NCBI GenBank assembly: GCA_002479415.1
Contig: DLMZ01000054.1
Span: forward strand, 10,635 to 38,583
Origin: Firmicutes bacterium UBA7523
GTDB lineage: Bacteria > Bacillota > Dethiobacteria > Dethiobacterales > Dethiobacteraceae
Reading direction: 5' to 3'
DNA: 27,949 nt
Part shown: positions 8,165 through 16,830 of the stretch, piece after piece
Layout: each line of letters opens with the position of its first letter
Position numbering within the stretch: the first letter of the stretch is position 1
Position numbers and translations under genes: made by a program
The notes under the pieces: generated by a model
What the model was told of the DNA's origin: nothing
The model's database searches: none
Seen by the model: only the letters and a program-made list of their open reading frames with translations

Positions 8165-8188
8165 ATTCTGCCAATAGCAGGATTTTTT
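8165..8188 (+). terminator. Short intrinsic terminator after rnc
   Basis: ATTCTGC (8165-8171) pairs with GCAGGAT (8177-8183, one G-U pair) around a CAATA loop, followed by TTTTT (8184-8188). Its right arm also forms the -35 box of the spoVS promoter. Confidence 0.6.
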
Positions 8189-8203
8189 CCCTCTTCCACG
8201 AAT
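8177..8203 (+). promoter_or_regulatory. Sigma-H-like promoter for spoVS
   Basis: GCAGGATTT (8177-8185) fits the sigma-H -35 consensus RnAGGAwWW. After 11 bp, CACGAAT (8197-8203) carries the GAAT core of the -10 box RnnGAAT, missing only the first purine. In Bacillus subtilis spoVS is a known sigma-H gene, so position and target agree. Confidence 0.75.
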
Positions 8204-8268
8204 ACATATCAATCATATCTAATGCACAGATGTGGTTTGTATTAACATTTGAAGGGGGAAATGTCTGC

Positions 8269-8529
8269 ATGGAAGTATTGAAGGTATCTTCGCACTCCAG
8301 CCCCAAGTCCGTAGCAGGTGCACTGGCAGCAGCCCTTAGAGAAAAGGGCCGAGCGGAAGTGCAGGCAGTTGGTGCCGGCGCTGTCAATCAGGCTGTTAAG
8401 GCTATTGCTATCTGTCGTGGTTTTGTTGCGCCTAACGGCATTGACTTAATTATGATTCCGGCATTTTCAGAAATAGTTATTGATTCTGAAGGAAGAACGG
8501 CTATTAAGTTTATTGTTGAACCGCGATAA
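8269..8529 (+). CDS. spoVS: Stage V sporulation protein S (SpoVS)
   Basis: The 86-residue protein is very close to SpoVS as I know it: it begins MEVLKVSSHSSPKSVAGALA, has AVGAGAVNQAVKAIAI in the middle and ends RTAIKFIVEPR. SpoVS is an Alba-like small protein that in Bacillus influences septation and late sporulation; its biochemical role is not settled. I chose the ATG at 8269, which follows a GGGGGA ribosome binding site; an upstream in-frame ATG at 8230 adds 13 residues not found in the family. It has its own sigma-H-like promoter and a strong terminator, so it is a single-gene unit. Its presence indicates a spore former or a close relative. Confidence 0.95.
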   Translation: MEVLKVSSHSSPKSVAGALAAALREKGRAEVQAVGAGAVNQAVKAIAICRGFVAPNGIDLIMIPAFSEIVIDSEGRTAIKFIVEPR

Positions 8530-8544
8530 AGTAGATATATTAAA

Positions 8545-8572
8545 ACCTGCTTGGAGGCAAGCAGGTATTTTT
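8545..8572 (+). terminator. Intrinsic terminator after spoVS
   Basis: ACCTGCTT (8545-8552) pairs with AAGCAGGT (8559-8566) around a 6-nt loop and is followed by ATTTTT. A second T-rich run continues at 8577-8584. Confidence 0.85.
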
Positions 8573-8611
8573 GCGGTTTTTTTTATCTGTGTTTAATAGG
8601 GGGACTCCATT

Positions 8612-11600
8612 TTGTTTGTCAAGCGCTTGGAAATGCACGGGTTTAAATCATTTGCAGATAAAACATCTCTGCAATTAACTGAAGGCATTACTGTAGTTGT
8701 AGGTCCTAACGGCTGCGGTAAAAGTAATATTACGGACGCATTGCGTTGGGTCTTTGGTGAACAGAGTGCCCGTCACCTCCGAGGGACACGGATGGATGAC
8801 ATTATTTTCAGTGGAACATCGAGCAGGAAGCCGCTTAGCTTTGCGGAAGTTTCTGTTACACTTGACCATAGTGACGGCATGCTGGGCATAGATTACAGTG
8901 AAGTTACAGTGACTCGCCGTATTTACCGCAACGGAGAGAGTGAGTATTTACTAAATAAACGGCCATGCAGATTAAAGGATATTACCGAGCTATTTATGGA
9001 TACCGGAATAGGCAAAGAAGCATACTCTTTTATGGGTCAGGGCAGAGTCGACGAGCTGCTAAATGCCCGACCCGAGGAAAGACGTCAAATTTTTGAAGAA
9101 GCCGCAGGCATTCTTAAATATAAAGGCCGCAAAAGAGAAGCAGAGCGGCGGTTGGCTGAGACGGCGGAAAATTTACTTCGTGTGGGAGATATTATTCACG
9201 AATTATCGGCTCAGATAGAACCTCTTTCCGGACAAGCTGAGACGGCTGAACGCTATCTTTCTTTGCGTGGAGAGCTAAAAAAGCAGGAAGTTGATATATC
9301 TGTGCATGACGCCTCTAAGCTGCGCGAGCGTTGGTACGAAATAGACCGGCAGTCCAAGTCAGCAGCTGATGAATTATTAGAACGGCAGGCAGCAATCGGC
9401 AAGCTGGAGAACAAGCTTGCACAAGAACAATTGTTTTTAGATGATGAGCAAGCGGCGGTAGCTCTTGTGCAAAGAGATGCACAGCAGCATGCTGCAGAAT
9501 TAGAAAAAGTTCAGGGGAAAACTGCTGTAATAAGAGAAAAGATATCGGGAACGGAGCTGCAGGTAGCTAATGCAGGCAATGTTCTTGCTGAGCTTGATGC
9601 GCAGTACCAAACACTTGAAGTTGAATGTAAGAGAATTAAAGCTCTTCTAGAAGATTTAACAATGAAATTATCTAAGGCAAAGGATGAGCGGCGCGCTACC
9701 GAACAGGAGTTAGCTGCTATGGATGCTTCGCCGGAAGCCCAGCGTTTCAGCGCCTGCGCTGAAGAGTTGGAAGCTCTCTTGGCTGAGATCAGGCGTGTAC
9801 AGAATGAATCGGACAGAATGGAAATAGATATAGAACAATTTGCTTCACGGGTGCTTCGTCTTCAGGGAGAAGAGGAAGAAAAAAAAGCAGTACGTGTTGA
9901 TTTAGGCAAGAAAGCTGAACAAGTATTGGCTGAGGAGAGGGAATTATCAGAAGCGTTATCCGGTATTGGCAAAAAGCAAGCTGAGTTTTATGAGCAGCGT
10001 AATGAATTAAGTAATAAACAATCTGAATTAACTGTGAAGTCTAATGACTCCGAGAAGCTTCTTAACAATATCGTGGGCCAAATCCGGCTTCTTAGTGAGC
10101 TGGACCAGAACATGTCTGGGTATTTTCATGGAGTAAAGACAGTGCTGGCTGCAAAAAAACAGGATAGCAACGCTTTTTCAGGAGTTTTTGGAACTGTGGC
10201 AGATATAGTGGAAGTTCCGCCCGAATATGTGAGTGCAATAGAGGCGGTGCTTGGCCCGGCTTTGCAAAATCTAATAACGATAGATGAAAATGTGGCCAAA
10301 CAAGCCATTACATATTTAAAGAGGACAAAGGGCGGGCGGGCAACTTTTTTACCGCTTAATTTGGTGGAGCCTGCTCCTAGGCGCAGCATTCCTGCTGAGT
10401 TAAGTGCACAGCCGGGTTACATCGGCGTTGCCGCAGATTTAGTAAGCAGCCCTCCTCGTTTTCGGCCTATTTTAGAATCACTTCTTTCCAGAGTACACTT
10501 TGTGAAGGACTTAGATGCCACTGTCCCTGCGGCTAGAGCTTTGCAGTTTCGTGAAAGAGTAGTTTCGCTGGATGGTGAAGTAATTCTTCCCGGAGGCGCA
10601 ATCACCGGCGGCACTGAGAAGAAAACGGCCGGAGTTTTGTCCCGACGTAAAGAAGAGGCATCATTAAAAATAGAAGAGAGCCGGCAAAAGGAACTGCTTA
10701 GCTCTTTTGCAAAAGAACAAGCTGAGATTATGACAAAAATGGCGGTCATAGACAGCAGCCTCGCAGTCTTGGATGAAGAAACCCGCAGTTTAGAAGTAAA
10801 GCAAAAAGTTAAAAAGAATGAATATGTATTCTTGCAAGAACAGACCGCAACTTTAGATAAGGAGCTGGCAGGTCTTAAACGCGAAGCAGAAGAGCTGTCA
10901 CAAGCGAAAGAATTACGTTTTGCGGCACTGGCTGCTATTAAGGAAAAACTGGCGCAAAAAAAAGATGCAGAGGGGAGCCTTCGTTATGAGCAGGCCGGCT
11001 TATCTGGGGTGCTTTCCGCTAGAGAGCAGGAAAAACGCAGCTTGCAGGAATGTTATACAGAATGCAGAGTACGCTTTGCTTCACTGCTGCAGCAGCAAAG
11101 CCATTATGAGGAAGAAATTGAGCGTTTATGTAGCGAGCAGGAAGCTTTAAAAGAGAAGCAACAGGGGAAAGATGAGGAAATAAAAAAACTGCAAACAGCT
11201 TTATTATCTTTACAGGACGCTTTGGCGCAAGGTATAGAAGAAATATCTGCGGTAGAAGAAAAGCGGAGCGTAATGCTTGCAGAACTGCTTGAGCGTGAAA
11301 AAGCACTGCGTGGAGCAACCACTGATTTTCGTGAAGAATCAGAAAAACTGCGTATGCAGGAAAAAAATCTGTCTGCACTGGAACGGCGGATGGCACGCCA
11401 TGACCTTGAAAGGGGTAAGGTGGAAACCGAACTCGACTCTGTGCTTACACGGCTTCGCGAGAGCTGGGAGCTGGAATATGAAGATGCTGAGAAAATTGCA
11501 AATCCCCTTACCGATAGGGAAACTGTACGCGACTGTATTGTTAGATTAAAAGAAGATATACAGGCAATGGGTGTTGTGAACCTTGGTGCCATCGATGAAT

Positions 11601-12190
11601 ACCGGCGAGTAACTGAGCGAGTGGAGTTTTTAACGGTTCAGCGGGACGACTTGTTGGAAGGGGAAAAGGATCTGCAGCGAATTATTCTGGAAATTGACGG
11701 GCGGATGGGAGAAAAGTTTTCCACTTCCTTTACAGTAATCAACGAAAACTTTGGCCTGGTTTTTAAGGAGTTGTTTGGCGGCGGACGAGCTTATTTGCGT
11801 CTTACCAATCAGGAAAAACCTCTTGAGTCTGGGATTGAAATTATTGCTCAGCCACCGGGTAAAAAGTTGCAGCACTTGTCCCTTCTCTCCGGTGGCGAAA
11901 AAGCTTTAACGGCCATAGCGCTTCTTTTTGCCTTTTTAAAAGTGAAGCCTACACCGTTTTGTGTTCTTGATGAAATCGAAGCTGCACTAGACGAATCAAA
12001 TCTGGCTAGATTTAGTAACTATCTGCAAAGCTTGCGTGGGCAGACACAGTTTATCATTATCTCTCACCGCAAAAAAACTATGGAGCAGGCGGATATTCTT
12101 TACGGCGCTACCATGGAGGAGTCAGGAATATCTAAGCTTATTTCCGTCAAGCTCCGCGAAAAAAAAGAAGCTTCAGAAGCTCTGGCCTAG
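8612..12190 (+). CDS. smc: Chromosome segregation ATPase SMC
   Basis: SMC is the condensin core that organises and segregates the chromosome together with ScpA and ScpB. The 1192-residue protein has the full layout. The Walker A motif GPNGCGKSN is near residue 31. Long coiled coils flank a hinge domain at roughly 500-650. The ABC signature LSGGEKALTAIALLFAF begins near 1092, and the Walker B motif VLDEIEAALDE follows near 1118. It starts with TTG at 8612 after AGGGGGA, giving the usual FVKRLEMHGFKSFADKT opening. A terminator precedes it, yet I see no convincing promoter in 8573-8611. ftsY follows 70 bp later and is probably cotranscribed. Confidence 0.97.
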   Translation: MFVKRLEMHGFKSFADKTSLQLTEGITVVVGPNGCGKSNITDALRWVFGEQSARHLRGTRMDDIIFSGTSSRKPLSFAEVSVTLDHSDGMLGIDYSEVTVTRRIYRNGESEYLLNKRPCRLKDITELFMDTGIGKEAYSFMGQGRVDELLNARPEERRQIFEEAAGILKYKGRKREAERRLAETAENLLRVGDIIHELSAQIEPLSGQAETAERYLSLRGELKKQEVDISVHDASKLRERWYEIDRQSKSAADELLERQAAIGKLENKLAQEQLFLDDEQAAVALVQRDAQQHAAELEKVQGKTAVIREKISGTELQVANAGNVLAELDAQYQTLEVECKRIKALLEDLTMKLSKAKDERRATEQELAAMDASPEAQRFSACAEELEALLAEIRRVQNESDRMEIDIEQFASRVLRLQGEEEEKKAVRVDLGKKAEQVLAEERELSEALSGIGKKQAEFYEQRNELSNKQSELTVKSNDSEKLLNNIVGQIRLLSELDQNMSGYFHGVKTVLAAKKQDSNAFSGVFGTVADIVEVPPEYVSAIEAVLGPALQNLITIDENVAKQAITYLKRTKGGRATFLPLNLVEPAPRRSIPAELSAQPGYIGVAADLVSSPPRFRPILESLLSRVHFVKDLDATVPAARALQFRERVVSLDGEVILPGGAITGGTEKKTAGVLSRRKEEASLKIEESRQKELLSSFAKEQAEIMTKMAVIDSSLAVLDEETRSLEVKQKVKKNEYVFLQEQTATLDKELAGLKREAEELSQAKELRFAALAAIKEKLAQKKDAEGSLRYEQAGLSGVLSAREQEKRSLQECYTECRVRFASLLQQQSHYEEEIERLCSEQEALKEKQQGKDEEIKKLQTALLSLQDALAQGIEEISAVEEKRSVMLAELLEREKALRGATTDFREESEKLRMQEKNLSALERRMARHDLERGKVETELDSVLTRLRESWELEYEDAEKIANPLTDRETVRDCIVRLKEDIQAMGVVNLGAIDEYRRVTERVEFLTVQRDDLLEGEKDLQRIILEIDGRMGEKFSTSFTVINENFGLVFKELFGGGRAYLRLTNQEKPLESGIEIIAQPPGKKLQHLSLLSGGEKALTAIALLFAFLKVKPTPFCVLDEIEAALDESNLARFSNYLQSLRGQTQFIIISHRKKTMEQADILYGATMEESGISKLISVKLREKKEASEALA

Positions 12191-12260
12191 TTGAATAAAA
12201 AAAGGCAAAAAATGAAAAGGCTACAAGTAAGTAGCTTGGCAAGGAAAGGAATGACAGAAG

Positions 12261-13175
12261 ATGGGCTTTTTCAGTCGGATAAAAGAAGGGTTAAAAAAAA
12301 CACGGACAGGCATTATGAGCCGAATGGATGGCCTGTTTACCCGTAATTTGTTTGATGACCAGTTCTATGAAGAGCTGGAAGAGATATTGATAGCTGCCGA
12401 TGTAGGGGTAGAAACAACTTTGGAGCTGGTGGAGAACTTACGGCGGAGAGTAAAGGAAACAAAGGCCAAAGAGGGAGCTCAGGTAGTTGAGCTCTTAAAG
12501 GAATTAATTTTGAATATTATCGGCACGGAAAAAAGCGGATTGGTTGAAGCTGCGGAGAAACCCACTGTTATCCTTGTTCTTGGTGTAAACGGAGTGGGAA
12601 AAACTACAACCATCGGCAAGCTGGCGGCTCGTTATCAAGGAGATAATAAAAAAGTTATTCTTGCTGCCGGTGATACTTTTCGCGCTGCCGCATGTGAACA
12701 ACTGGGCGTTTGGGCAGAGCGGACCGGCTGTGAGATGGTAAAGCATCAGGGAGGGGCAGATCCGGCAGCAGTTCTCTTTGATGCTGTCTCTGCGGCAAAA
12801 GCCCGCAATGCCGATGTTGTTCTCTGTGATACGGCCGGCAGACTGCATAACAAAACTAATTTGATGGATGAATTGAAAAAGGTATATCGGGTGGTGGGAA
12901 AAGCAGCTCCCGGCGCTCCTCACGAGGTATTGCTTGTTTTGGATGCCACCACCGGTCAAAATGCACTGGCTCAAGCAAAAGTTTTTAACGATGCTGCTCC
13001 TATAACAGGTGTTGTATTAACAAAGCTGGATGGTACCGCAAAAGGCGGAATTGTTATCGCCGTTGCCCGTGCCTTGAAAGTACCGGTAAAATTCATCGGC
13101 TTAGGTGAAAAGGCGGACGATCTTCAGTCCTTCGATCCTAAGGAATATGTGGAAGGGCTTTTTGCACAAAATTAG
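12261..13175 (+). CDS. ftsY: Signal recognition particle receptor FtsY
   Basis: FtsY is the membrane-associated GTPase that receives SRP-ribosome complexes and passes them to SecYEG. The 304-residue protein has a short N-terminal region, an NG domain with G1 GVNGVGKTTTIGKLA near residues 108-122, DTAGR at 190-194 and TKLDGTAKGG near 250. It lacks the long acidic A domain of E. coli FtsY, as usual in Firmicutes; the amphipathic N-terminus MGFFSRIKEGLKKTR probably contacts the membrane. GGAAAGGAATG lies upstream of the ATG. Its partners YlxM and Ffh follow after a promoter and terminator. Confidence 0.96.
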   Translation: MGFFSRIKEGLKKTRTGIMSRMDGLFTRNLFDDQFYEELEEILIAADVGVETTLELVENLRRRVKETKAKEGAQVVELLKELILNIIGTEKSGLVEAAEKPTVILVLGVNGVGKTTTIGKLAARYQGDNKKVILAAGDTFRAAACEQLGVWAERTGCEMVKHQGGADPAAVLFDAVSAAKARNADVVLCDTAGRLHNKTNLMDELKKVYRVVGKAAPGAPHEVLLVLDATTGQNALAQAKVFNDAAPITGVVLTKLDGTAKGGIVIAVARALKVPVKFIGLGEKADDLQSFDPKEYVEGLFAQN

Positions 13176-13195
13176 CCGAGTTTATGATGGAATCC

Positions 13196-13224
13196 TTGCA
13201 TAGTAAAATAAATTAGGTTAAAAT
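13196..13224 (+). promoter_or_regulatory. Sigma-A promoter for the ylxM-ffh operon
   Basis: TTGCAT at 13196-13201 and TAAAAT at 13219-13224 are exactly 17 bp apart. The predicted start near 13231 falls inside the left arm of the following hairpin. Confidence 0.75.
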
Positions 13225-13227
13225 AGG

Positions 13228-13260
13228 GACTGTAAAGCAAAAATGCTTTACAGTCATTTT
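13228..13260 (+). terminator. Intrinsic terminator after ftsY
   Basis: Twelve perfect base pairs (13228-13239 with 13244-13255) surround an AAAA loop and are followed by ATTTT. Placed between a promoter and ylxM, it should stop ftsY readthrough. Transcripts from the local promoter would lack the first few bases of the left arm. Confidence 0.8.
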
Positions 13261-13273
13261 TGGATGTGATACA

Positions 13274-13609
13274 ATGCTTGAGGATGCTACGCGAATTAAC
13301 TTGCTTTACGATTTTTACGGCAATTTGCTTACGAAAAAACAGCGTGAGTATTTGGAGTTGTATTATCAACATGATTTGAGCTTGGCTGAAATTGCCGATG
13401 AAAGCGGTATTTCCCGGCAGGGTGTACATGACTTGCTTAAGCGAGCCGTTCGCACTTTGGAACAGACAGAGGGCTGCCTGGGGTTAGCAAGGCGCTTTGC
13501 TGCACAGGAAAAGGTGTTGCAGCAGTTAAGGACTATACTTTCAGAGAATAGCATTACAGATATAAGACGCTTAGAAGCATTGGCTCTGGTGGAGCAATTG
13601 TTAGAATAA
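13274..13609 (+). CDS. ylxM: YlxM-family helix-turn-helix protein of the SRP operon
   Basis: The 111-residue protein matches the YlxM/p13 family, nearly always encoded just before ffh. It contains a helix-turn-helix resembling sigma region 4 at about residues 31-64 (LTKKQREYLELYYQHDLSLA, then EIADESGISRQGVHDLLKRA). In Streptococcus, YlxM binds the SRP RNA and modulates SRP and FtsY GTPase activity. A role in DNA binding has also been suggested but is less supported. The ATG at 13274 follows GGATGTGAT. ffh begins 19 bp after its stop. Confidence 0.92.
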   Translation: MLEDATRINLLYDFYGNLLTKKQREYLELYYQHDLSLAEIADESGISRQGVHDLLKRAVRTLEQTEGCLGLARRFAAQEKVLQQLRTILSENSITDIRRLEALALVEQLLE

Positions 13610-13628
13610 CCTCTGTGGAGGGGAAGAT

Positions 13629-14960
13629 ATGGTTTTTGAGAACCTTTCCAATAAGCTGCAGGAAACGCTGAGAAAGCTAAAGGGAAAAGGAAAGCTAAAT
13701 GAAAAAGATGTGGATGCCGCTTTACGCGAAGTTCGGCTTGCTCTTTTGGAGGCCGACGTTAATTTCAAGGTTGTAAAAGACTTTATCGCCAAAGTAAAAG
13801 AGCGCTGCCTTGGCAAAGAAGTGCTGGAGAGCTTGACGCCCGGCCAACAGGTTATTAAAATTGTTAACGATGAGTTAACTATGCTGATGGGTCAATCAGT
13901 GGCTAAGCTTAACCATGCTTCCAATCCGCCAACAATTGTGATGATGGTAGGGTTGCAGGGTTCGGGGAAAACCACTTCTTCCGCTAAATTAGCAAATCTG
14001 TTAAAAAAGAAGAATCATACACCGTTACTGGTGGCTGCAGATATTTATCGTCCGGCGGCTATTAAGCAGCTGCAGGTTTTGGGTGAAGAGCTGGATGTGC
14101 CCGTTTTTCAAATGGGGCAACAGGATCCTGTTACTACGGTGAAAGCGGCTCTTGAACAAGCTAAAAGAAACAGGCATGACTATCTTATCATTGATACAGC
14201 AGGCCGGTTACATGTTGATGAAGAATTGATGGATGAGCTGGGCCGGATGGAGAAAGCCGCTTCGCCCCATGAAATACTCCTGGTGGTTGATGCTATGACA
14301 GGCCAGGATGCGGTTAATGTAGCTCAATCCTTTAGGGATAAGCTGGGTTTGACCGGTGTAGTACTGACTAAGCTGGATGGCGATACACGCGGCGGGGCAG
14401 CTCTTTCTGTACGGGCTGTGACCGGGTGTCCTGTTAAGTTTGCCGGGCTCGGTGAAAAGACAGATGCGTTTGAGCCTTTTCACCCGGATAGAATGTCATC
14501 CCGGATTTTAGGCATGGGTGATGTGCTGACTCTAATAGAAAAAGCTCAGTCTTCTTTTGATCATAAGCAAGCACAAGAAATGGAAAAAAAGCTGCGTACC
14601 CAGAAGTTAACGTTGGATGATTTTCTTGAACAGATGCAGCAGTTAAAGAAAATGGGGCCTTTGAACCAGATTATGGATATGATGCCGGGTATGGGCGGTC
14701 TGGGCAAGAAGCTTAAAGGCATGTCGATAGATGAGCGGGAATTCGTCAAAGTGGAAGCAATAATAAAATCCATGACTAAAAAAGAACGGCTTGACCCCAT
14801 GATAATTAACAGCAGCCGTCGCAAACGGATAGCCTCCGGTAGCGGTACAAAGGTGCAAGATGTTAACAATCTGCTTAAGCAGTTTGATATGATGCAAAAA
14901 ATGATGAAACAAATGGGTAAAATGGGGAAAAAGGGCAAGGGTAAATTCCCATTAATGTAA
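13629..14960 (+). CDS. ffh: Signal recognition particle protein Ffh
   Basis: Ffh is the SRP54 GTPase that binds signal peptides of nascent membrane and secreted proteins together with the 4.5S/6S SRP RNA. The N domain covers residues 1-90. The G domain has GLQGSGKTTSSAKLA from residue 108, DTAGRLH, and TKLDGDTRGGAALS. A methionine-rich M domain occupies about 295-443, with many Met residues near the C-terminus (FDMMQKMMKQMGKMGKKGKG). Length is standard. The SRP RNA gene is not in this window. Its stop codon immediately precedes the rpsP ribosome binding site, indicating a shared transcript. Confidence 0.97.
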   Translation: MVFENLSNKLQETLRKLKGKGKLNEKDVDAALREVRLALLEADVNFKVVKDFIAKVKERCLGKEVLESLTPGQQVIKIVNDELTMLMGQSVAKLNHASNPPTIVMMVGLQGSGKTTSSAKLANLLKKKNHTPLLVAADIYRPAAIKQLQVLGEELDVPVFQMGQQDPVTTVKAALEQAKRNRHDYLIIDTAGRLHVDEELMDELGRMEKAASPHEILLVVDAMTGQDAVNVAQSFRDKLGLTGVVLTKLDGDTRGGAALSVRAVTGCPVKFAGLGEKTDAFEPFHPDRMSSRILGMGDVLTLIEKAQSSFDHKQAQEMEKKLRTQKLTLDDFLEQMQQLKKMGPLNQIMDMMPGMGGLGKKLKGMSIDEREFVKVEAIIKSMTKKERLDPMIINSSRRKRIASGSGTKVQDVNNLLKQFDMMQKMMKQMGKMGKKGKGKFPLM

Positions 14961-14975
14961 AGGAGGTGAAAGAAT

Positions 14976-15221
14976 ATGGCGGTAAGAATTCGTTTAAAAA
15001 GAGTTGGAGCAAAGAAACGCCCGTTTTACCGTATCGTGGTAGCGGACTCTCGTTCACCTAGAGACGGTGCTTTTATTGATGAAATTGGCTATTACAATCC
15101 GACTACTGACCCCACTACGTTGAAAGTTGACGGAGAAAAAGCAACGGAGTGGTTGCAAAAAGGCGCACAGCCTTCTGATAGGGTTAAGTCATTATTGGTG
15201 CAGGCAGGCATTAATAAATAG
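14976..15221 (+). CDS. rpsP: Small ribosomal subunit protein bS16
   Basis: The 81-residue protein begins MAVRIRLKRVGAKKRPFYRI, the classic bS16 start, and continues VVADSRSPRDGAFIDEIGYYNP. It is an assembly protein of the 30S subunit. A near-ideal AAGGAGGTGA site lies directly after the ffh stop. It leads the conserved rpsP-khpA-rimM-trmD-rplS group. Confidence 0.97.
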   Translation: MAVRIRLKRVGAKKRPFYRIVVADSRSPRDGAFIDEIGYYNPTTDPTTLKVDGEKATEWLQKGAQPSDRVKSLLVQAGINK

Positions 15222-15242
15222 TTAAACGGATGGTGATGAAGA

Positions 15243-15473
15243 TTGAAGGATTTGGTTGAATTCATCGCTAAAGCCTTGGTAGATCATCCTGAGCAGGTAT
15301 CTGTGGAGCTGTTTGAAGATGACCGAACTATTACTCTTGAACTTCATGTTGCTTCGGAGGATATGGGAAAGGTTATCGGTAAACAGGGTCGAATTGCGAA
15401 AGCAATTCGCACAGTAGTTAGCGCTGCCGCATTAAGCGAAAAGAAGCGGGTTTTGGTTGATATAGTCCAGTAG
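15243..15473 (+). CDS. khpA: KH-domain RNA-binding protein KhpA (YlqC)
   Basis: The 76-residue protein is a single KH domain with the RNA-contacting GxxG loop as GKQG in MGKVIGKQGRIAKAIR. KhpA, with its partner KhpB (not in this window), is a global RNA chaperone and affects cell division in Streptococcus. It starts with TTG at 15243 after GGATGGTGATG. The location between rpsP and rimM is diagnostic. It ends 10 bp before rimM. Confidence 0.93.
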   Translation: MKDLVEFIAKALVDHPEQVSVELFEDDRTITLELHVASEDMGKVIGKQGRIAKAIRTVVSAAALSEKKRVLVDIVQ

Positions 15474-15483
15474 AGGTGATTCT

Positions 15484-16002
15484 GTGGAGCAGATGGCCGT
15501 AATTGGGAAGGTAATCAATACCCACGGAGTACGAGGTGCTATAAAGGTGCAGCCTTTTAGTGACTTGCCGGACCGGGTAAACAGCCTTCGCCGTCTCTTT
15601 GTTCAACTTAAGGGCAGACGGGTGCCGTATCAGGTAGAAAAAGCATTTGTTAACGGTCGTTTTTGGGTTCTTCACTTAGAAGGTTTAACCACTGTTGAAG
15701 CTGCAGAGGAGCTGATTGGTTCCTTCATTGAGATACCCCTGTCTGAGCGGGAGCGTTTGCCGGAAAACACCTTTTATATCGACGAAATCATTGGATTGAA
15801 CGTGTTTACGGTTGACGGAGATATCCTCGGCCGAGTTAAAGATGTGCTGCAGACAGGTGCTAACGATGTTTATGTTGTTAAGCGTGATGGAGAGGGAGCC
15901 CAAGAAGCTGACATTCTAATTCCGGCTATAAAGTCTGTTGTTCTGAGTATAGACATTAAGAATGAACGCATGGAAGTGGAGCTACCCGACGGTTTGCTGT
16001 GA
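15484..16002 (+). CDS. rimM: Ribosome maturation factor RimM
   Basis: RimM binds bS19/uS19 and helps the 30S head mature. The 172-residue protein has the N-terminal RimM domain with IGKVINTHGVRGAIKVQPFS, and a C-terminal PRC-barrel from about residue 95 (FYIDEIIGLNVFTVDGDILG onward). It ends with the typical VELPDGLL. The GTG start at 15484 follows AGAGGTGATT. The stop lies 10 bp before the trmD start. Confidence 0.95.
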   Translation: MEQMAVIGKVINTHGVRGAIKVQPFSDLPDRVNSLRRLFVQLKGRRVPYQVEKAFVNGRFWVLHLEGLTTVEAAEELIGSFIEIPLSERERLPENTFYIDEIIGLNVFTVDGDILGRVKDVLQTGANDVYVVKRDGEGAQEADILIPAIKSVVLSIDIKNERMEVELPDGLL

Positions 16003-16012
16003 GGTGATTATT

Positions 16013-16759
16013 TTGCGCATAGATATTATTACAATTTTCCCCGGAATGTTTGCCGCATTGGGTGAAAGTATTGTAAGGCGGTCTGAGGAAGCCGGGCTTG
16101 CGCAAATAAATATCACAGATTTGCGTAACCACTCAACGAATAAGCATCGCAATGTGGATGATTACCCTTATGGCGGCGGGCCGGGAATGGTTATGCAGGC
16201 AGAACCTTTCTTCCGGGCAGTGGATGCTTTGCGTAATGAAGATACCCGTAAAGGCCGTGTAATTTTGCTTGGTCCCAGAGGGAAGCCTTTCAATCAGCGC
16301 AAGGCAGAGGAGTTAGCTTCGCTGGAACGGATATTTCTTCTGTGCGGCCATTATGAAGGCATAGATGAAAGAGTTCGTGACTATCTGGCGGATGAGGAGA
16401 TTTCTCTTGGTGATTTTGTGCTTACCGGCGGAGAAATTCCGGCCATGGCTGTAGCCGATGCCGTAATACGCCTTTTGCCCGGAGTACTACCGCGAGAGTC
16501 GGTTGAACAGGAGTCATTTGCAGACGACTTGCTGGAATTCCCGCAGTATACACGCCCCGCAGAGTTTCGCGGTATGTCTGTCCCTGATATCTTACTATCA
16601 GGTGACCATGGAAAGATACGGCGCTGGCGCCGAGAGCAGTCATTGCTGCAAACGATGATCAATCGCCCGGATCTTTTAAGGAAAGCGGACATATCTACGG
16701 AAGAACTGGAAATGTTAAGGCGGGAAGCACAGCGTCTTGGATTTTCACTAGAGTTGTAA
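16013..16759 (+). CDS. trmD: tRNA (guanine-37-N1)-methyltransferase TrmD
   Basis: TrmD methylates G37 next to the anticodon of tRNAs that read CNN codons, which prevents frameshifting. The 248-residue protein starts with TTG at 16013, placed well after GAGGTGAT and giving the standard RIDIITIFPGMF opening. A longer in-frame reading from 15962 would overlap rimM and add unfamiliar residues. The SPOUT trefoil knot is visible as LLCGHYEGIDERV near residue 109, then EISLGDFVLTGGE. The YTRPAEFRG motif follows. The last codons contain the -35 box of the rplS promoter. Confidence 0.96.
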   Translation: MRIDIITIFPGMFAALGESIVRRSEEAGLAQINITDLRNHSTNKHRNVDDYPYGGGPGMVMQAEPFFRAVDALRNEDTRKGRVILLGPRGKPFNQRKAEELASLERIFLLCGHYEGIDERVRDYLADEEISLGDFVLTGGEIPAMAVADAVIRLLPGVLPRESVEQESFADDLLEFPQYTRPAEFRGMSVPDILLSGDHGKIRRWRREQSLLQTMINRPDLLRKADISTEELEMLRREAQRLGFSLEL

Positions 16760-16782
16760 AGCAAGTGTCCGTATGTTATAAT
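16754..16782 (+). promoter_or_regulatory. Sigma-A promoter for rplS
   Basis: TTGTAA at 16754-16759 overlaps the trmD stop codon. A perfect TATAAT lies at 16777-16782 after 17 bp. It would give rplS extra expression beyond the operon transcript, leaving a leader of about 40 nt. Confidence 0.65.
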
Positions 16783-16830
16783 TTTTCTGGTTTGTTTATA
16801 AGTTTGTTTGGAAGAAAGGAGGCAGTCACA

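Noticed and set aside
10126..11592. Several open frames overlapping smc on both strands
   Set aside because: They lie within the continuous SMC coding sequence and show low-complexity or antisense-like composition.
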